This document shows, in pieces, positions 1-9,384 of a stretch of DNA of 64,000 nucleotides. This stretch comes from Thermoanaerobacter sp049701115. GTDB lineage: Bacteria > Bacillota > Thermoanaerobacteria > Thermoanaerobacterales > Thermoanaerobacteraceae. The notes beneath the pieces were generated by a model. That model saw only the letters and a list, made by a program, of their open reading frames with translations, did not search any database and was not told the DNA's origin. The translations under genes and the position numbers were made by a program. Positions within the stretch are counted from its first letter, which is position 1. Each line of letters opens with the position of its first letter. The stretch is from assembly GCF_049701115.1 (NCBI RefSeq), contig NZ_JBNATX010000004.1, positions 19,286 to 83,285 of the forward strand. Direction: 5' to 3'.

Positions 1-320
1 GAAGGAAAAGCTTCTGTTATCTTCTCAGCCATCAAGACTTCAAGTTCCGTGCAGGCGCCAAAGCTTGTCCCTAATTCTGCCTGATTTTTTATGGCTTCAA
101 CCACTTCGGGATTAGAATGCCCTAAAATGAGGGCTCCCCAGGACATCACATAGTCTATGTATTCATTCCCATCTTCATCCAAGATGTGACTCCCTTTGCC
201 TCTTTTTATAAAAACAGGATTTGCACCTACAGACTTAAAGGCTCTAACAGGACTGTTCACCCCTCCCGGCATTAATTTTTTAGCTTTTTCAAACAGATGC
301 TCTGACTTTGTCGTTTTCAC
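1..320 (-). CDS. hemL: Glutamate-1-semialdehyde 2,1-aminomutase, N-terminal part
   Basis: The reading frame gives the N-terminal 106 residues of HemL, the PLP enzyme that converts glutamate-1-semialdehyde to 5-aminolevulinate in the C5 pathway. Visible family signatures are KLMPGGVNSPVRAFKSVG near residue 14 and the stretch around EYIDYVMSWGALILGH. The catalytic lysine would lie beyond the window, so the gene is cut by the edge and is not broken. Translation starts at a GTG at 320, preceded by GGGGAGG five bases upstream. The gene lies 14 bp after sirC and appears to be the distal gene seen here of the cobalamin/tetrapyrrole operon. Identification is firm; completeness cannot be judged. Confidence 0.93.
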   Translation of the reverse strand, partial: MKTTKSEHLFEKAKKLMPGGVNSPVRAFKSVGANPVFIKRGKGSHILDEDGNEYIDYVMSWGALILGHSNPEVVEAIKNQAELGTSFGACTELEVLMAEKITEAFP

Positions 321-334
321 GTCATCCTCCCCTT

Positions 335-904
335 TCAAAGTAAGTGGCTTTTTTCAATTATTTCTTCATAAATTTTTATTTTGTCTTCCTCCCCCAAATT
401 AGAACCCTTTAATTTCTCTCTTATCTGATAAAGCTCTTCTAACAGCCTTTCATATCTTTTATCAAAAGTACTTTCTAATTTTTCTTTTATTTTTCTTGAA
501 AGTAAGGGACTTTTCCCTCCCGTAGAAATGGAAATCACTAAATCACCTCTTCTTACAACAGCAGGCACTATAAAAGATGAGGTATCAATATCATCCACCA
601 CATTTACAAGTACCCCATATTTTTCTCCATCTTTAGCAACAAATTTGTTCACTTCTTTGTCATCTGTGCATGCAAAGGCTAAGAAAAAGCCTTTTACATC
701 TGCCTCCTTATATTTTCTCTTTAAGACAGTCAATCTGCCTTTTTCAGCAATACTTAACATCTCTTCTGTAAAAGATGGAGAGATGACTGTGACAAAAGCC
801 TCCGCCTCCAATAAGTGAATGACTTTCCTGTAGGCAACTTTCCCTCCCCCCACAACAAGGCATCTTTTACCTTTTAAATTGAGCATCACCGGGTAGAAAG
901 CCAT
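335..904 (-). CDS. sirC: Precorrin-2 dehydrogenase (SirC/Met8-like)
   Basis: This 189-residue protein matches the NAD-dependent dehydrogenase half of siroheme synthase, which oxidises precorrin-2 to sirohydrochlorin (factor II), the substrate for cobalt insertion by CbiX. The Rossmann motif VVGGGKVAYRK is at residues 17-27, and a conserved SISTGGKSPLLSRKIKEKLE block lies near residues 125-145. It lacks the methyltransferase half of CysG; that activity is supplied by cobA-hemD. The start codon lies inside the end of hemB (19 bp overlap), which suggests translational coupling. Whether it also chelates iron, like yeast Met8p, cannot be read from the sequence. Confidence 0.9.
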   Translation of the reverse strand: MAFYPVMLNLKGKRCLVVGGGKVAYRKVIHLLEAEAFVTVISPSFTEEMLSIAEKGRLTVLKRKYKEADVKGFFLAFACTDDKEVNKFVAKDGEKYGVLVNVVDDIDTSSFIVPAVVRRGDLVISISTGGKSPLLSRKIKEKLESTFDKRYERLLEELYQIREKLKGSNLGEEDKIKIYEEIIEKSHLL

Positions 905-1860
905 TTTGCAACATCCTTTGCAAAATAAGTTATAATCATATCGGCTCCTGCCCTTTTAATAGAAGTCATAATCTCCATGACGACAGCTTTTTCATCAAGC
1001 CACCCCATTTTAGCCGCCGCCTTTATCATGGAATATTCTCCACTAACACTGTAGGCTGCAACAGGAACTTTAAAACTATCTTTTACCCTCCTTATTATGT
1101 CAAGATAAGATAAGGCCGGCTTTACCATCACAATATCTGCTCCCTCTTCAATATCAAGCTCCACTTCCTTTAAAGCCTCATCAGAATTGCCGTAATCCAT
1201 CTGATAGGTCTTTCTATCGCCAAATCTTGGTGCAGAATCTGCTGCCTCCCTGAAAGGACCGTAGAAAGACGAGGCATATTTCGCACTATAAGCCATAATA
1301 GGAGTATTTACATATCCTCTTTCATCTAATAAGTCTCTTATAGCTTTCACTCTTCCATCCATCATATCAGAAGGCGCCACAATGTCTGCTCCAGCTTCTA
1401 CATGGGACAAGGCTATTTTCGCTATATAATCTAAAGTCTTGTCATTTACAATTTCCCCATCTTCTACAATTCCGCAATGGCCGTGACTTGTGTATCCACA
1501 CATACATACATCTGTTATAACTGCAACATCATTTATTTTTTCCTTTATAGCCCTTACTGCTCTTTGGACAATTCCATCTTCCTTATATGCATAAGTCCCA
1601 AATTCATCTTTTTGAGATGTAACACCAAACAGCAAAACTGCAGGAATGCCTAAATCTTTCACCTCTTTTATTTCCTCTATCAATAAATCCACAGAAAAAT
1701 GGTAGACTCCAGGCATTGACCTCACTTCTGCCTTTACTCTTTCTCCCTCTACAACAAAGAGGGGATAAATCAAATCTTTTACACAAAGAAAAGTCTCTCT
1801 TACCATATCTCTTATATTCTGACTAACCCTTAGCCTTCTCGGTCTTTTGACTAATTTCAT
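886..1860 (-). CDS. hemB: Porphobilinogen synthase (delta-aminolevulinate dehydratase)
   Basis: HemB condenses two 5-aminolevulinate molecules to porphobilinogen. The 324-residue length is normal for the family. Both Schiff-base lysines are visible: K194 in YSAKYASSFYGPFR and K247 in MVKPA. The cysteine-rich site DVCMCGYTSHGHCG (C119, C121, C129) marks a zinc-dependent rather than a purely magnesium-dependent form. The gene overlaps cobA-hemD by 4 bp upstream and sirC by 19 bp downstream, so it is embedded in the tetrapyrrole block of the operon. No internal promoter was recognised. Confidence 0.96.
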   Translation of the reverse strand: MKLVKRPRRLRVSQNIRDMVRETFLCVKDLIYPLFVVEGERVKAEVRSMPGVYHFSVDLLIEEIKEVKDLGIPAVLLFGVTSQKDEFGTYAYKEDGIVQRAVRAIKEKINDVAVITDVCMCGYTSHGHCGIVEDGEIVNDKTLDYIAKIALSHVEAGADIVAPSDMMDGRVKAIRDLLDERGYVNTPIMAYSAKYASSFYGPFREAADSAPRFGDRKTYQMDYGNSDEALKEVELDIEEGADIVMVKPALSYLDIIRRVKDSFKVPVAAYSVSGEYSMIKAAAKMGWLDEKAVVMEIMTSIKRAGADMIITYFAKDVAKWLSTR

Positions 1861-3341
1861 CCATGCATCTCCCTCGCTTTTATTATGGATTCAACCAACT
1901 TTTCTGATGTAAAAATTTCTGGAATCAAATCTACAGTAAATCCCTTTTCTTCTATGACTTTTTTTGTAACTGGACCTATTGCCGCTATTTTTGCCTTCTC
2001 GAGAAACGAAAGCTTTCCATCGAGGATGAGTTCCAAGTATTTGAAGGTGGAAGGACTTGTAAAAATCGCTATGTCTATACCTTTTTCTACCTCCTCTTTT
2101 AGTCTCTCTCTAACTTCATAGTTGGGAATATTCAAGTAAGCGACCACCTTCTCTACAAGAGAAGTATATTTTTTTAAGTTTTCTATTAAAATTTCTCCTC
2201 CTATATCCGAAGTCAAAACAGCTACAGATTTACTCTCTATATCTTTTTTTAAAACTTCTTCTAAGTCCTCTGAAGTGTATTTCTCTGGCACTAAATCCGG
2301 ATATATATTAAAATTTTCTAAAGCCTTTGCTGTTTTCTCACCAATCGCCACTATCTTTGTTTTTAACCTTCTTAAGTCATACCTACTTTCTCTTACACCC
2401 TCCATAAAACTTAAAACCGCATTAGAACTTGTAAAAACGGTGTGATTAAACTTCTCAACGCAATTTAAAAACTCTCTTATATTTTCTTTTTGATTAATAA
2501 TCTTTATAGTAGGTATGACTAAAACCTCAGCTCCTTCTTCTTTTAAAGCTTTCTCCATATCATAAGCCTGTTCTTTTGGCCTTGTAATGAGAATTCTTTT
2601 CCCAAAGAGCCCCTTCTTTTCATACCACGACAGCTTGTCTTTTAATTCTACCACTTTCCCCACCACAAAAACGGCTGGATTTTTGATGCCCTCCTCCTTA
2701 GCCACCCGAGCGATATCCTTCAAAGGTGCAAAAACACTTCTCTGCCTTGGAGTAGTCCCTTCCATTATCACGGCAGAAGGAGTCTCTGGAGCCATACCGT
2801 GTTCTATCAGATTTTCCGCGATCTCTGCCAAATTAGATATGCCCATTAAAAAAACAAGGGTGGTATTAAGACACGCAATCTTTTGCCAGTCTACCTCCAA
2901 ATCATGTCCCGACATCACGAAAAAAGAAGAACTCACACCTCTATGGGTAAGAGGAATCCCTGCATATGAAGGGACAGCCGAAAAAGAGCTGACTCCCGGA
3001 ACTATTTCGAAGCTCACACCATTTTCTAAAAGGTATATCGCCTCTTCTCCTCCCCTCCCAAATATGAAGGGATCCCCTCCTTTGAGCCTGACCACCTTTT
3101 TGCCCTCTTTTGCCTTTTTAAGAAGAATTTCATTTATTTCCTCCTGAGGGTTTTTATTAACTCCAGGCTCTTTACCGACGTCTATTAACTCAGCGCTTTC
3201 TTTCGCCATTTCGATTATCTTCCTATTCACAAGCCTGTCATACACTAAAACATCTGCTTTTTTTATCACATCCAAAGCTTTTTGTGTTAAAAGCCCAATG
3301 TCCCCTGGTCCTGCTCCCACAATGTACACAATTCCTCTCAT
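1857..3341 (-). CDS. cobA/hemD: Uroporphyrinogen-III methyltransferase / uroporphyrinogen-III synthase fusion
   Basis: This is a two-domain protein of 494 residues. Residues 1 to about 245 are an SAM-dependent uroporphyrinogen-III C-methyltransferase (SUMT) making precorrin-2, with VYIVGAGPGDIGLLTQKAL near the N-terminus and the GGDPFIFGRGGEE loop. Residues from about 248 to the end are a HemD uroporphyrinogen-III synthase, opening with GKRILITRPKEQAYD and ending with the FTSPSTFKYL and IAAIGPVT motifs. The fusion is common in Clostridia and channels hydroxymethylbilane towards precorrin-2. It overlaps hemC and hemB by 4 bp each. Confidence 0.95.
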   Translation of the reverse strand: MRGIVYIVGAGPGDIGLLTQKALDVIKKADVLVYDRLVNRKIIEMAKESAELIDVGKEPGVNKNPQEEINEILLKKAKEGKKVVRLKGGDPFIFGRGGEEAIYLLENGVSFEIVPGVSSFSAVPSYAGIPLTHRGVSSSFFVMSGHDLEVDWQKIACLNTTLVFLMGISNLAEIAENLIEHGMAPETPSAVIMEGTTPRQRSVFAPLKDIARVAKEEGIKNPAVFVVGKVVELKDKLSWYEKKGLFGKRILITRPKEQAYDMEKALKEEGAEVLVIPTIKIINQKENIREFLNCVEKFNHTVFTSSNAVLSFMEGVRESRYDLRRLKTKIVAIGEKTAKALENFNIYPDLVPEKYTSEDLEEVLKKDIESKSVAVLTSDIGGEILIENLKKYTSLVEKVVAYLNIPNYEVRERLKEEVEKGIDIAIFTSPSTFKYLELILDGKLSFLEKAKIAAIGPVTKKVIEEKGFTVDLIPEIFTSEKLVESIIKAREMHG

Positions 3342-4234
3342 ATCTCATCACCAAACTCTTTTATCAGTCTATCAATTGCCTCATCTATATTCTTTATATC
3401 TGCGATAAAATTTTTCTTAAAAAACTTTTCGCCTTTTTCTAAAAAAAGATTTACATGCACTTTGCCATCTTCTAAGTAATTAGCATAAACTCCAAAAGGC
3501 GTCCTGCAGTCTACTCCAAAAATCTTTAAGAACTTTCTTTCAATCTCCGCTTCTATTTGAGTTTTTTTATTATAAAGATAGGGGTAAAGGGTTTTATTAA
3601 ACACCTCATAAAAGTCCTCTCTAAATTCCACAGCTAAAATACCCTGCCAAGCCGCTGGGACCATTACATCTGTAGGGAAATATTCTGTTATAATTTCTGT
3701 AAGACCAAGCCTTATAAGTCCAGAAGCCGCAAGAATTAATCCATCCAAGTTTTGCTCTTCCATTTTATTTATTCTAGTTTCAATGTTACCTCTTATTGGA
3801 ATAACCTCCACATGGGGAGCTAATCTAGTAATCTGCGCTTTTCTCCTTAAACTACTTGTTGCAATTTTAGCCCCTCCCCTTAAATCCTTAAGAGGAACCT
3901 TACCCCTTGAAACAAGCACATCTTGAGGGTTCTCTCTTTCTAGCACGGGAATCAATAAAAGTCCAGGAACAGTTTCATAAGGCATATCCTTCATGCTGTG
4001 AACGGCCATATCAATTTCTCCTCTTAAAAGTGCCTTTTCTATTTCTTTTACAAAAACCCCCTTACCTCCAAGCATTTCTACGGGTTTGTCAACCATCTTA
4101 TCCCCTTTTGTTGTAATTTTTACTATTTCGAACTCAATATAGGGATTTTTTTCTTTTATTCTTTTTAAAACCAGCTCTGTCTGTTTAACGGCAAGAGTGC
4201 TTCCTCTCGTGCCTACCCTTATGACTTTCTTCAT
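3338..4234 (-). CDS. hemC: Porphobilinogen deaminase (hydroxymethylbilane synthase)
   Basis: HemC polymerises four porphobilinogens into hydroxymethylbilane. Visible features are the N-terminal IRVGTRGSTLAVKQTE, the catalytic aspartate in HSMKDMP (D83), the arginine-rich ATSSLRRKAQ segment and the dipyrromethane-attachment cysteine C243 in FGVDCRTPFGVY. The length of 298 residues is typical. It overlaps hemA and cobA-hemD by 4 bp each, which is the usual sign of translational coupling in this operon. Confidence 0.96.
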   Translation of the reverse strand: MKKVIRVGTRGSTLAVKQTELVLKRIKEKNPYIEFEIVKITTKGDKMVDKPVEMLGGKGVFVKEIEKALLRGEIDMAVHSMKDMPYETVPGLLLIPVLERENPQDVLVSRGKVPLKDLRGGAKIATSSLRRKAQITRLAPHVEVIPIRGNIETRINKMEEQNLDGLILAASGLIRLGLTEIITEYFPTDVMVPAAWQGILAVEFREDFYEVFNKTLYPYLYNKKTQIEAEIERKFLKIFGVDCRTPFGVYANYLEDGKVHVNLFLEKGEKFFKKNFIADIKNIDEAIDRLIKEFGDEI

Positions 4235-5421
4235 ACAATTCCTCCAGTTCTTAACTGCGTTATCATCTTGTTTGCCATTTTGTTCGCCACTTTTCTAAGA
4301 GCAAGTCTTATTTTTTCTCTGTCCTTTTCTGACAGGCTATTTATCTTGTTTACCACTTTTTCAAATTCCTCTAAATACACCTCTTCAGCATATCTATTTA
4401 CTTCTTTTATGTAAGGCTCTATTTCAAGTTCCTTATACCATTTTGCAAACTCTTCTACTTTTTCTTCTACCATCTTATCAATAACAGGAATCAAAGAAAT
4501 TCTTTCTTTTAGATTCTCTTCTGCGGTTTTCTTCAAGTCATCTATTGTATAAAGACTAACCTCTTTTAGCGTACCTATTTTAGGGTCTATATCCCTTGGA
4601 ACACCGAGGTCGACAAAGCAAATCCTTCTTCCCTTGTATACCTCCATAAGTTTTTCATAATTCACTGTATAGTGAGGAGCGTCCGTAGCACTTATCACTA
4701 TATCACTGGAGGTTATATAAAGGTATTTTTCCTCATAAGGGACCACTTCTATAGCTGGAAATTCCTCTTTTAGTGAAATTAACCTTGCAGCACTTCTATT
4801 GGTAGCAAAAACTTTTGCCTCCTTATCCAGTAAGTGCTTTATTGCGGTCTTGCCCATTTCCCCAGCTCCAACTACAAAGACTTTCTTATCTTTTAAGCCA
4901 TCTAAATTTTCTTCAATAAATTTAACCGCTATGTAGCTTATTGAAAGTGACAGACTGCCAATACCCGTCTCACTCCTCACCTTTTTACCCAGTGTCACTG
5001 CTTCTCTAAAAAGTCTGTTTAAAATTTTGCCTGAACCTTCAAATTCCTGTGCCTTAATTAGGGCTTCTTTTACCTGAGAGAGTATTTGGTCTTCGCCTAC
5101 TACCATGGACTCAAGCCCTGCTGCTACCCTGAAAACATGTTTTACTGCTTCATAACCTTCTCTTTTCTTCAAGTACTTTCTTTCTTCTCCTTTAAGTCCG
5201 GTATACTCTAAATAAAACCTTTCAATTTTCTCAAAATTTTCATCAGAAGAATAGAGGTAAATCTCACTCCTGTGGCATGTAGAAAGTACCACTGATTCCT
5301 GAAAACCTAACTTTTTTAGTTCATGGAAAATTCTCTCGAGATTTTTTAAAGAAGCCTTTTCTCTTACCTTTAGCGGAGCATCTTTATCAATTCCAATCAT
5401 TTTTATGGCATTTATATCCAT
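4231..5421 (-). CDS. hemA: Glutamyl-tRNA reductase
   Basis: HemA reduces glutamyl-tRNA(Glu) to glutamate-1-semialdehyde, the first committed step of the C5 route. The nucleophilic cysteine is C49 in VLSTCHRSEIYLY. The GLESMVVGEDQILSQVK signature and a Rossmann NADPH site (VFVVGAGEMGK) follow, and the C-terminal helical dimerisation domain is present though short. At 396 residues it is slightly shorter than many homologues. The ATG start abuts cbiJ (1 bp overlap), tying tetrapyrrole precursor supply to cobalamin genes. Regulation through the upstream riboswitch is an inference from gene packing. Confidence 0.96.
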   Translation of the reverse strand: MDINAIKMIGIDKDAPLKVREKASLKNLERIFHELKKLGFQESVVLSTCHRSEIYLYSSDENFEKIERFYLEYTGLKGEERKYLKKREGYEAVKHVFRVAAGLESMVVGEDQILSQVKEALIKAQEFEGSGKILNRLFREAVTLGKKVRSETGIGSLSLSISYIAVKFIEENLDGLKDKKVFVVGAGEMGKTAIKHLLDKEAKVFATNRSAARLISLKEEFPAIEVVPYEEKYLYITSSDIVISATDAPHYTVNYEKLMEVYKGRRICFVDLGVPRDIDPKIGTLKEVSLYTIDDLKKTAEENLKERISLIPVIDKMVEEKVEEFAKWYKELEIEPYIKEVNRYAEEVYLEEFEKVVNKINSLSEKDREKIRLALRKVANKMANKMITQLRTGGIV

Positions 5422-6170
5422 TAAACATCACCTGCTCTTAGAATAACATCTATTAAAGCCTCTTCATCTCTTATAATAACGGGATAATTAATAGAAGGTC
5501 TTTCAATCAATATTACAGGAATCCCTAGCATTTCAGCCGCCTCAAGCTTTTCTAAAACTCCCCCTACATAGCCGCTCTCTTTTGTAACAACCACCTCAGC
5601 TCTTTTTTCCTTAAACATCTGATAATTAAGGTCCACACTGAAAGGACCTTCCATCGCTATAATATCTTTAGGGGTAAGGCCTAATTCTTCGCATTTTTTT
5701 ATGACAGAGCTCAAAGGAAGAACTCTAACTGTGACTTTTTTGCCTGCATCCCACAGATATTTAAACTTTTCTAAATTCTTACTCCCAATGGTTAGAAAAA
5801 TGCTGTCATATTTCTCACAGGCTTTTTCTGCTTCTTCAAAGCTTTTTACAACAAAAGCATTTTTATAATCCACATTTTGCCTTTCAAACCTTATATATTT
5901 AGAGCCCATTTTTACAGAAGCATTTATAGCGTTTAAAGAAACCTCTTTTGCAAAAGGATGGGTGGCATCAACTACAATCTCTATTCCCCTATTTTTTATA
6001 AGTTCGATAAAACCTCCCTCATCCAAAGGGCCTTTTAAAACTTCTATTCCCTTTCCCAAAAGACTTGCTCCATACTCTGTAACTGCTGTAGCAATAACCT
6101 TGAGTCCTTTTTCGCTTAGTTTTTTAGCTATTTCCCTTCCATCTTTTGTACCCGCCAGCACCAGTATCAT
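5421..6170 (-). CDS. cbiJ: Cobalt-precorrin-6A reductase
   Basis: This 249-residue protein matches the CbiJ/CobK family, which reduces the C18-C19 double bond of (cobalt-)precorrin-6A with NAD(P)H. The N-terminal LVLAGTKDGREIAKKL is the family's nucleotide-binding start. VDATHPFAKEVSLNA and the late VVTKESGYVGG block are also characteristic. It overlaps cbiH by 4 bp. CobK of aerobes is related, but the surrounding cbiD, cbiG and cbiX place this copy in the anaerobic route. Confidence 0.92.
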   Translation of the reverse strand: MILVLAGTKDGREIAKKLSEKGLKVIATAVTEYGASLLGKGIEVLKGPLDEGGFIELIKNRGIEIVVDATHPFAKEVSLNAINASVKMGSKYIRFERQNVDYKNAFVVKSFEEAEKACEKYDSIFLTIGSKNLEKFKYLWDAGKKVTVRVLPLSSVIKKCEELGLTPKDIIAMEGPFSVDLNYQMFKEKRAEVVVTKESGYVGGVLEKLEAAEMLGIPVILIERPSINYPVIIRDEEALIDVILRAGDV

Positions 6171-6901
6171 AGCCTATATCCCCTCGGCGTTATCATTTTG
6201 CCATTTTTTATATAAGTGCTGCTGTTGCCAACTATCACAATAGTCCTCATGTCTATATCAAATTTCTCCATATCCTTTAAAGTGGTCAAGACAACCTCTT
6301 CTCCTCTTCTTGTGGCATTTTTAACTATTCCAACAGGAGTATCTTCTTTTCTGTATTTTAAAAGTATTTTTTTGGCTTTTTCTATATGTTCCTGTCTTTC
6401 TCTACTTTTGGGGTTGTAAAGCACTACTACAAAGTCTGCTTTCGCCGACGCTTCAAGTCTTTTTTCTATCACTTCCCACGGGATAAGATGGTCAGAAAGG
6501 CTTATTGCTGAAAAATCCTGCATTATAGGAGCACCTAATATTGCTGAAGCCGCATTTAAGGCAGTAACCCCAGGTATAACCTCTACATCCATTTCCTCTA
6601 AAACTTCACTGCCGGCAATTTCATAGACAAGTCCTGCCATACCATATATCCCCGGATCCCCACTCGATATTAGACAAACTTTTTCGCCTTTTAATGAAAG
6701 TTCAATTGCTTTTCTGCACCTTTCAACTTCACTTCTCATCCCTGATGAGACAATTTTTTTCTTTTCAATCAAGGGCATTACAAGGTCTATATATGTCTTA
6801 TAGCCGACTACTACATCGCACTCTTCTAACGCCTGCAGAGCTCTTTGCGTCATATCATCAAGGCTTCCCGGTCCTATCCCAACTATTTTAAGCCATCCCA
6901 T
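6167..6901 (-). CDS. cbiH: Cobalt-precorrin-3B (cobalt-factor III) C17-methyltransferase
   Basis: CbiH methylates C17 and drives ring contraction in the anaerobic pathway. The protein has 244 residues with the tetrapyrrole methyltransferase start IVGIGPGSLDDMTQRAL, the GDPGIYGMAG loop, and the CbiH-specific region VVLYNPKSRERQEH. It is the short single-domain form, without the C-terminal iron-sulfur extension known in some homologues. Neighbours cbiG (upstream) and cbiJ (4 bp overlap, downstream) fit the order of biosynthetic steps. Confidence 0.93.
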   Translation of the reverse strand: MGWLKIVGIGPGSLDDMTQRALQALEECDVVVGYKTYIDLVMPLIEKKKIVSSGMRSEVERCRKAIELSLKGEKVCLISSGDPGIYGMAGLVYEIAGSEVLEEMDVEVIPGVTALNAASAILGAPIMQDFSAISLSDHLIPWEVIEKRLEASAKADFVVVLYNPKSRERQEHIEKAKKILLKYRKEDTPVGIVKNATRRGEEVVLTTLKDMEKFDIDMRTIVIVGNSSTYIKNGKMITPRGYRL

Positions 6902-6907
6902 ATTGCA

Positions 6908-7930
6908 TCATTCCTCATCTTTAGATTGATAGACCGCCAATGTAATTCCATCTTTTTTTATGTATAAAAGTTCCCTTCCTCCGCCGCTTGCAAGATACGC
7001 TGAGGGTCTTGATACGCTTCCCACCCCTACTGTTTGAAATACAAAATCAGATACTGGAAATTTGCTCTCAACTTCTTTTAATTCTTCTTTTGTATAAAAC
7101 ACTACTGGAACTCCCAAAGCCTCTTTGAGCTTTAAAATTGCCTCCTCATCTTTTTTTAAATCAATTGTGGCAATAGATTTTACACTTTTTATATCAAGTT
7201 CTAAGTTGTCAAAAGTCTCTTTTACAAATTCAAAAAGCCTTTCAAATTCCACGTTTTTTCTACAACCTATTCCTAGGACAATGTTTCTAGGGACCAAGAT
7301 CACATACGGCTTATCAAAACTTTTCTTAATTTTTCTATTTGTCACAAACACAAAGGCTTTAGCTTCCTCTTCTTTTATGCTATAAATGTATTCTTTAAGT
7401 TTGTGTAAAGCTTTCTCGTCTTCTACCACGAATTTCACTTTCTCGCCACTGACAAGGGCAGCACTTACTTTTTTTAAGTCCTTTCCATTTTCAATCAAAT
7501 AACCCTCCTCTTTGGCGAATACGTCCAGTGCCACCACTTTTTCTACATCTGTCGCTGTAGTTATGACAGGCTGCGCTTCGAGGATTTCAGCAACCCTCTT
7601 CGCAAGCTCATTTGCCCCTCCCACATGCCCTGATAGAAGGCTTATTGCAAATAAACCTTTTTCATCCACTACAACTACTGCAGGGTCCTTATGTTTGTCT
7701 TCAATAACACCTGCAATCGCTCTTACTACAATGCCTGTAGCCATTACAAATACAAGCCCATCGTACTTTCTAAAAATCTCATGAACAAAGGGTATGAATT
7801 CCCCCTCTATTAATAGGTCTCCAGTATGAGCGTGTTTTTCTTTTATATATACATCTCCTCCCAGCTTACTTTTTATTTTTCTCGCTATTTCTGAACCATT
7901 TTTTGTAAGTGAAATTATGGCCAATCTCAT
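6908..7930 (-). CDS. cbiG: Cobalt-precorrin-5A hydrolase
   Basis: CbiG opens the delta-lactone of cobalt-precorrin-5A and releases acetaldehyde, a step unique to the anaerobic route. The central core reads FVMATGIVVRAIAG and LLSGHVGGANELA; the C-terminal domain begins near VLGIGCRKN. I place the start at the ATG at 7930, six bases inside a possible TTG, because AAGGGAAG sits at a good distance upstream. This gives 340 residues. It lies between cbiF (35 bp) and cbiH (6 bp). Confidence 0.93.
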   Translation of the reverse strand: MRLAIISLTKNGSEIARKIKSKLGGDVYIKEKHAHTGDLLIEGEFIPFVHEIFRKYDGLVFVMATGIVVRAIAGVIEDKHKDPAVVVVDEKGLFAISLLSGHVGGANELAKRVAEILEAQPVITTATDVEKVVALDVFAKEEGYLIENGKDLKKVSAALVSGEKVKFVVEDEKALHKLKEYIYSIKEEEAKAFVFVTNRKIKKSFDKPYVILVPRNIVLGIGCRKNVEFERLFEFVKETFDNLELDIKSVKSIATIDLKKDEEAILKLKEALGVPVVFYTKEELKEVESKFPVSDFVFQTVGVGSVSRPSAYLASGGGRELLYIKKDGITLAVYQSKDEE

Positions 7931-7965
7931 ATTCAAACTTCCCTTTCTGATGTTTCTACTTGATG

Positions 7966-8709
7966 CTACCCTCTGAATCCATGAGAAAATTTTCCATCAT
8001 AAAGCTTAGAATAAGCTTTTATATCTTTTAAAAAATCCCCCACTAGTATGAGGGCAGTCTTTTTTATCCCCTCTTTTTTCACCTTTTCAGATATATCTAA
8101 AAGGGTACCTAATATAACCTTCTCGTCTTCCCAAGAAGCTTTATACACTACCGCAACAGGAGTAGAAGGGTCATAACCTTCTTTTAATTCTTCAACTACC
8201 CTTTCTATTTTATCTACACTTAAAAATATCACCATCGTGGCCCTGTGTTTAGAAAGAAGTCTTAGACTTTCCACTTCAGGCATTTTTGTGTTTCCTTCTA
8301 TTCTCGTCAAGATGATCGTCTGAGTGATTCCTGGAATTGTAAGCTCTTTTTTCAAAGCAGAGGCTGCTGCAAGAAAAGAGCTTACTCCAGGAATTATTTC
8401 ATAAGGTATATCCCTCTTTTTAAGCTCCATCATCTGTTCGTGAACCGCCCCATAGATTGATGGGTCTCCAGTGTGTATTCTCGCAACATTTTTCCCTTGT
8501 TTATGAGCTTCCTCCATAATCTTTATTATCTCATCTAGAGTCATGAAGGCACTGTTGTAAATTTTCGCATCTTCTCTGGCATATTTTAAAACTTCATCAT
8601 TTACAAGGGAACCGGCGTATATGATGACTTCACAAAAAGATATGACTCTTGCAGCCTTAATCGTTAAAAGCTCCGGGTCCCCCGGTCCTGCTCCTATGAA
8701 ATAAATCAT
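7966..8709 (-). CDS. cbiF: Cobalt-precorrin-4 C11-methyltransferase
   Basis: This 247-residue protein is a member of the CbiF/CobM methyltransferases, which use SAM to methylate C11 of cobalt-precorrin-4. It starts IYFIGAGPGDPELLTIKA and carries the GDPSIYGAVHEQM loop and the EIIPGVSSFLAAAS motif typical of the subfamily. The ATG start has a GGAGAAG ribosome site. It lies 2 bp after cbiL and 35 bp before cbiG, the largest gap within this part of the operon. Confidence 0.94.
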   Translation of the reverse strand: MIYFIGAGPGDPELLTIKAARVISFCEVIIYAGSLVNDEVLKYAREDAKIYNSAFMTLDEIIKIMEEAHKQGKNVARIHTGDPSIYGAVHEQMMELKKRDIPYEIIPGVSSFLAAASALKKELTIPGITQTIILTRIEGNTKMPEVESLRLLSKHRATMVIFLSVDKIERVVEELKEGYDPSTPVAVVYKASWEDEKVILGTLLDISEKVKKEGIKKTALILVGDFLKDIKAYSKLYDGKFSHGFRG

Positions 8710-8711
8710 AT

Positions 8712-9383
8712 TTACTTCTCCTTTTTCGCTATAATAAGGGAAAGATAATCTAATTTCTTTCCTATAAACTCTTCTAAATTTCTCGTCTTTTTTTCATCCT
8801 CATGTCCGCACTTTATCGCGAGATTTCCTACAAAACCTTTATCTTTTAGAAGTTTTATAATCGTGTCATAATTCCTTGAAACCTTCATTAAAACGACTGT
8901 ATCAAAGAGTTCCAAAATTTTCTCAATCTCCTCTGGGTCGTCAGAAGAGACTACCGCAAAATTCTGTCTTCCTTCGGCAATTGGAAGATTAAAAGATGCA
9001 GCTGCTGCAGAATAAGAACTTATTCCAGGAATTGTTTCAATTTCAAAACCCTCAAGCTCCCTCAAAAGGTATATGTAGGTACTGTATATCATCGGATCTC
9101 CTATTGTTATAAAAGCTACATCTTTACCTCCCATTAGAAGCTCTCTAATCTTTTCCGCATTTTCCTCCCATTTGTCTTTAAGTCTTTTGGTATCGTAAGT
9201 CATAGGAAAATCTAAAAAAACAACTTCCCCTTTTATATAAGGTTTGGCAATAAAATAGGCAATACTTCCTTCTCCTTTAGAGGGAGCAAGTACTACATCT
9301 ACTTTATTCAATATTTCTACTGCTTTTAAAGTTAGAAGTTTCCTATCTCCCGGACCTACACCTACTCCATAAAACTTTGCCAT
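8712..9383 (-). CDS. cbiL: Cobalt-factor II C20-methyltransferase
   Basis: CbiL methylates C20 of cobalt-factor II, the first methylation after cobalt insertion. The 223-residue protein begins FYGVGVGPGDRKLLTLKAVE and includes the FITIGDPMIYSTYIYLL and IPGISSYSAAAASFNLP segments that distinguish CbiL/CobI from other ring methyltransferases. It is packed between cbiT (1 bp) and cbiF (2 bp). Confidence 0.93.
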   Translation of the reverse strand: MAKFYGVGVGPGDRKLLTLKAVEILNKVDVVLAPSKGEGSIAYFIAKPYIKGEVVFLDFPMTYDTKRLKDKWEENAEKIRELLMGGKDVAFITIGDPMIYSTYIYLLRELEGFEIETIPGISSYSAAAASFNLPIAEGRQNFAVVSSDDPEEIEKILELFDTVVLMKVSRNYDTIIKLLKDKGFVGNLAIKCGHEDEKKTRNLEEFIGKKLDYLSLIIAKKEK

Positions 9384-9384
9384 C

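Noticed and set aside
196..402. Open frame on the plus strand opposite hemL and sirC
   Set aside because: It lies antisense to clearly recognised genes and resembles no family. The same reasoning removes the many other plus-strand frames across 1-27,900 and 32,000-64,000.
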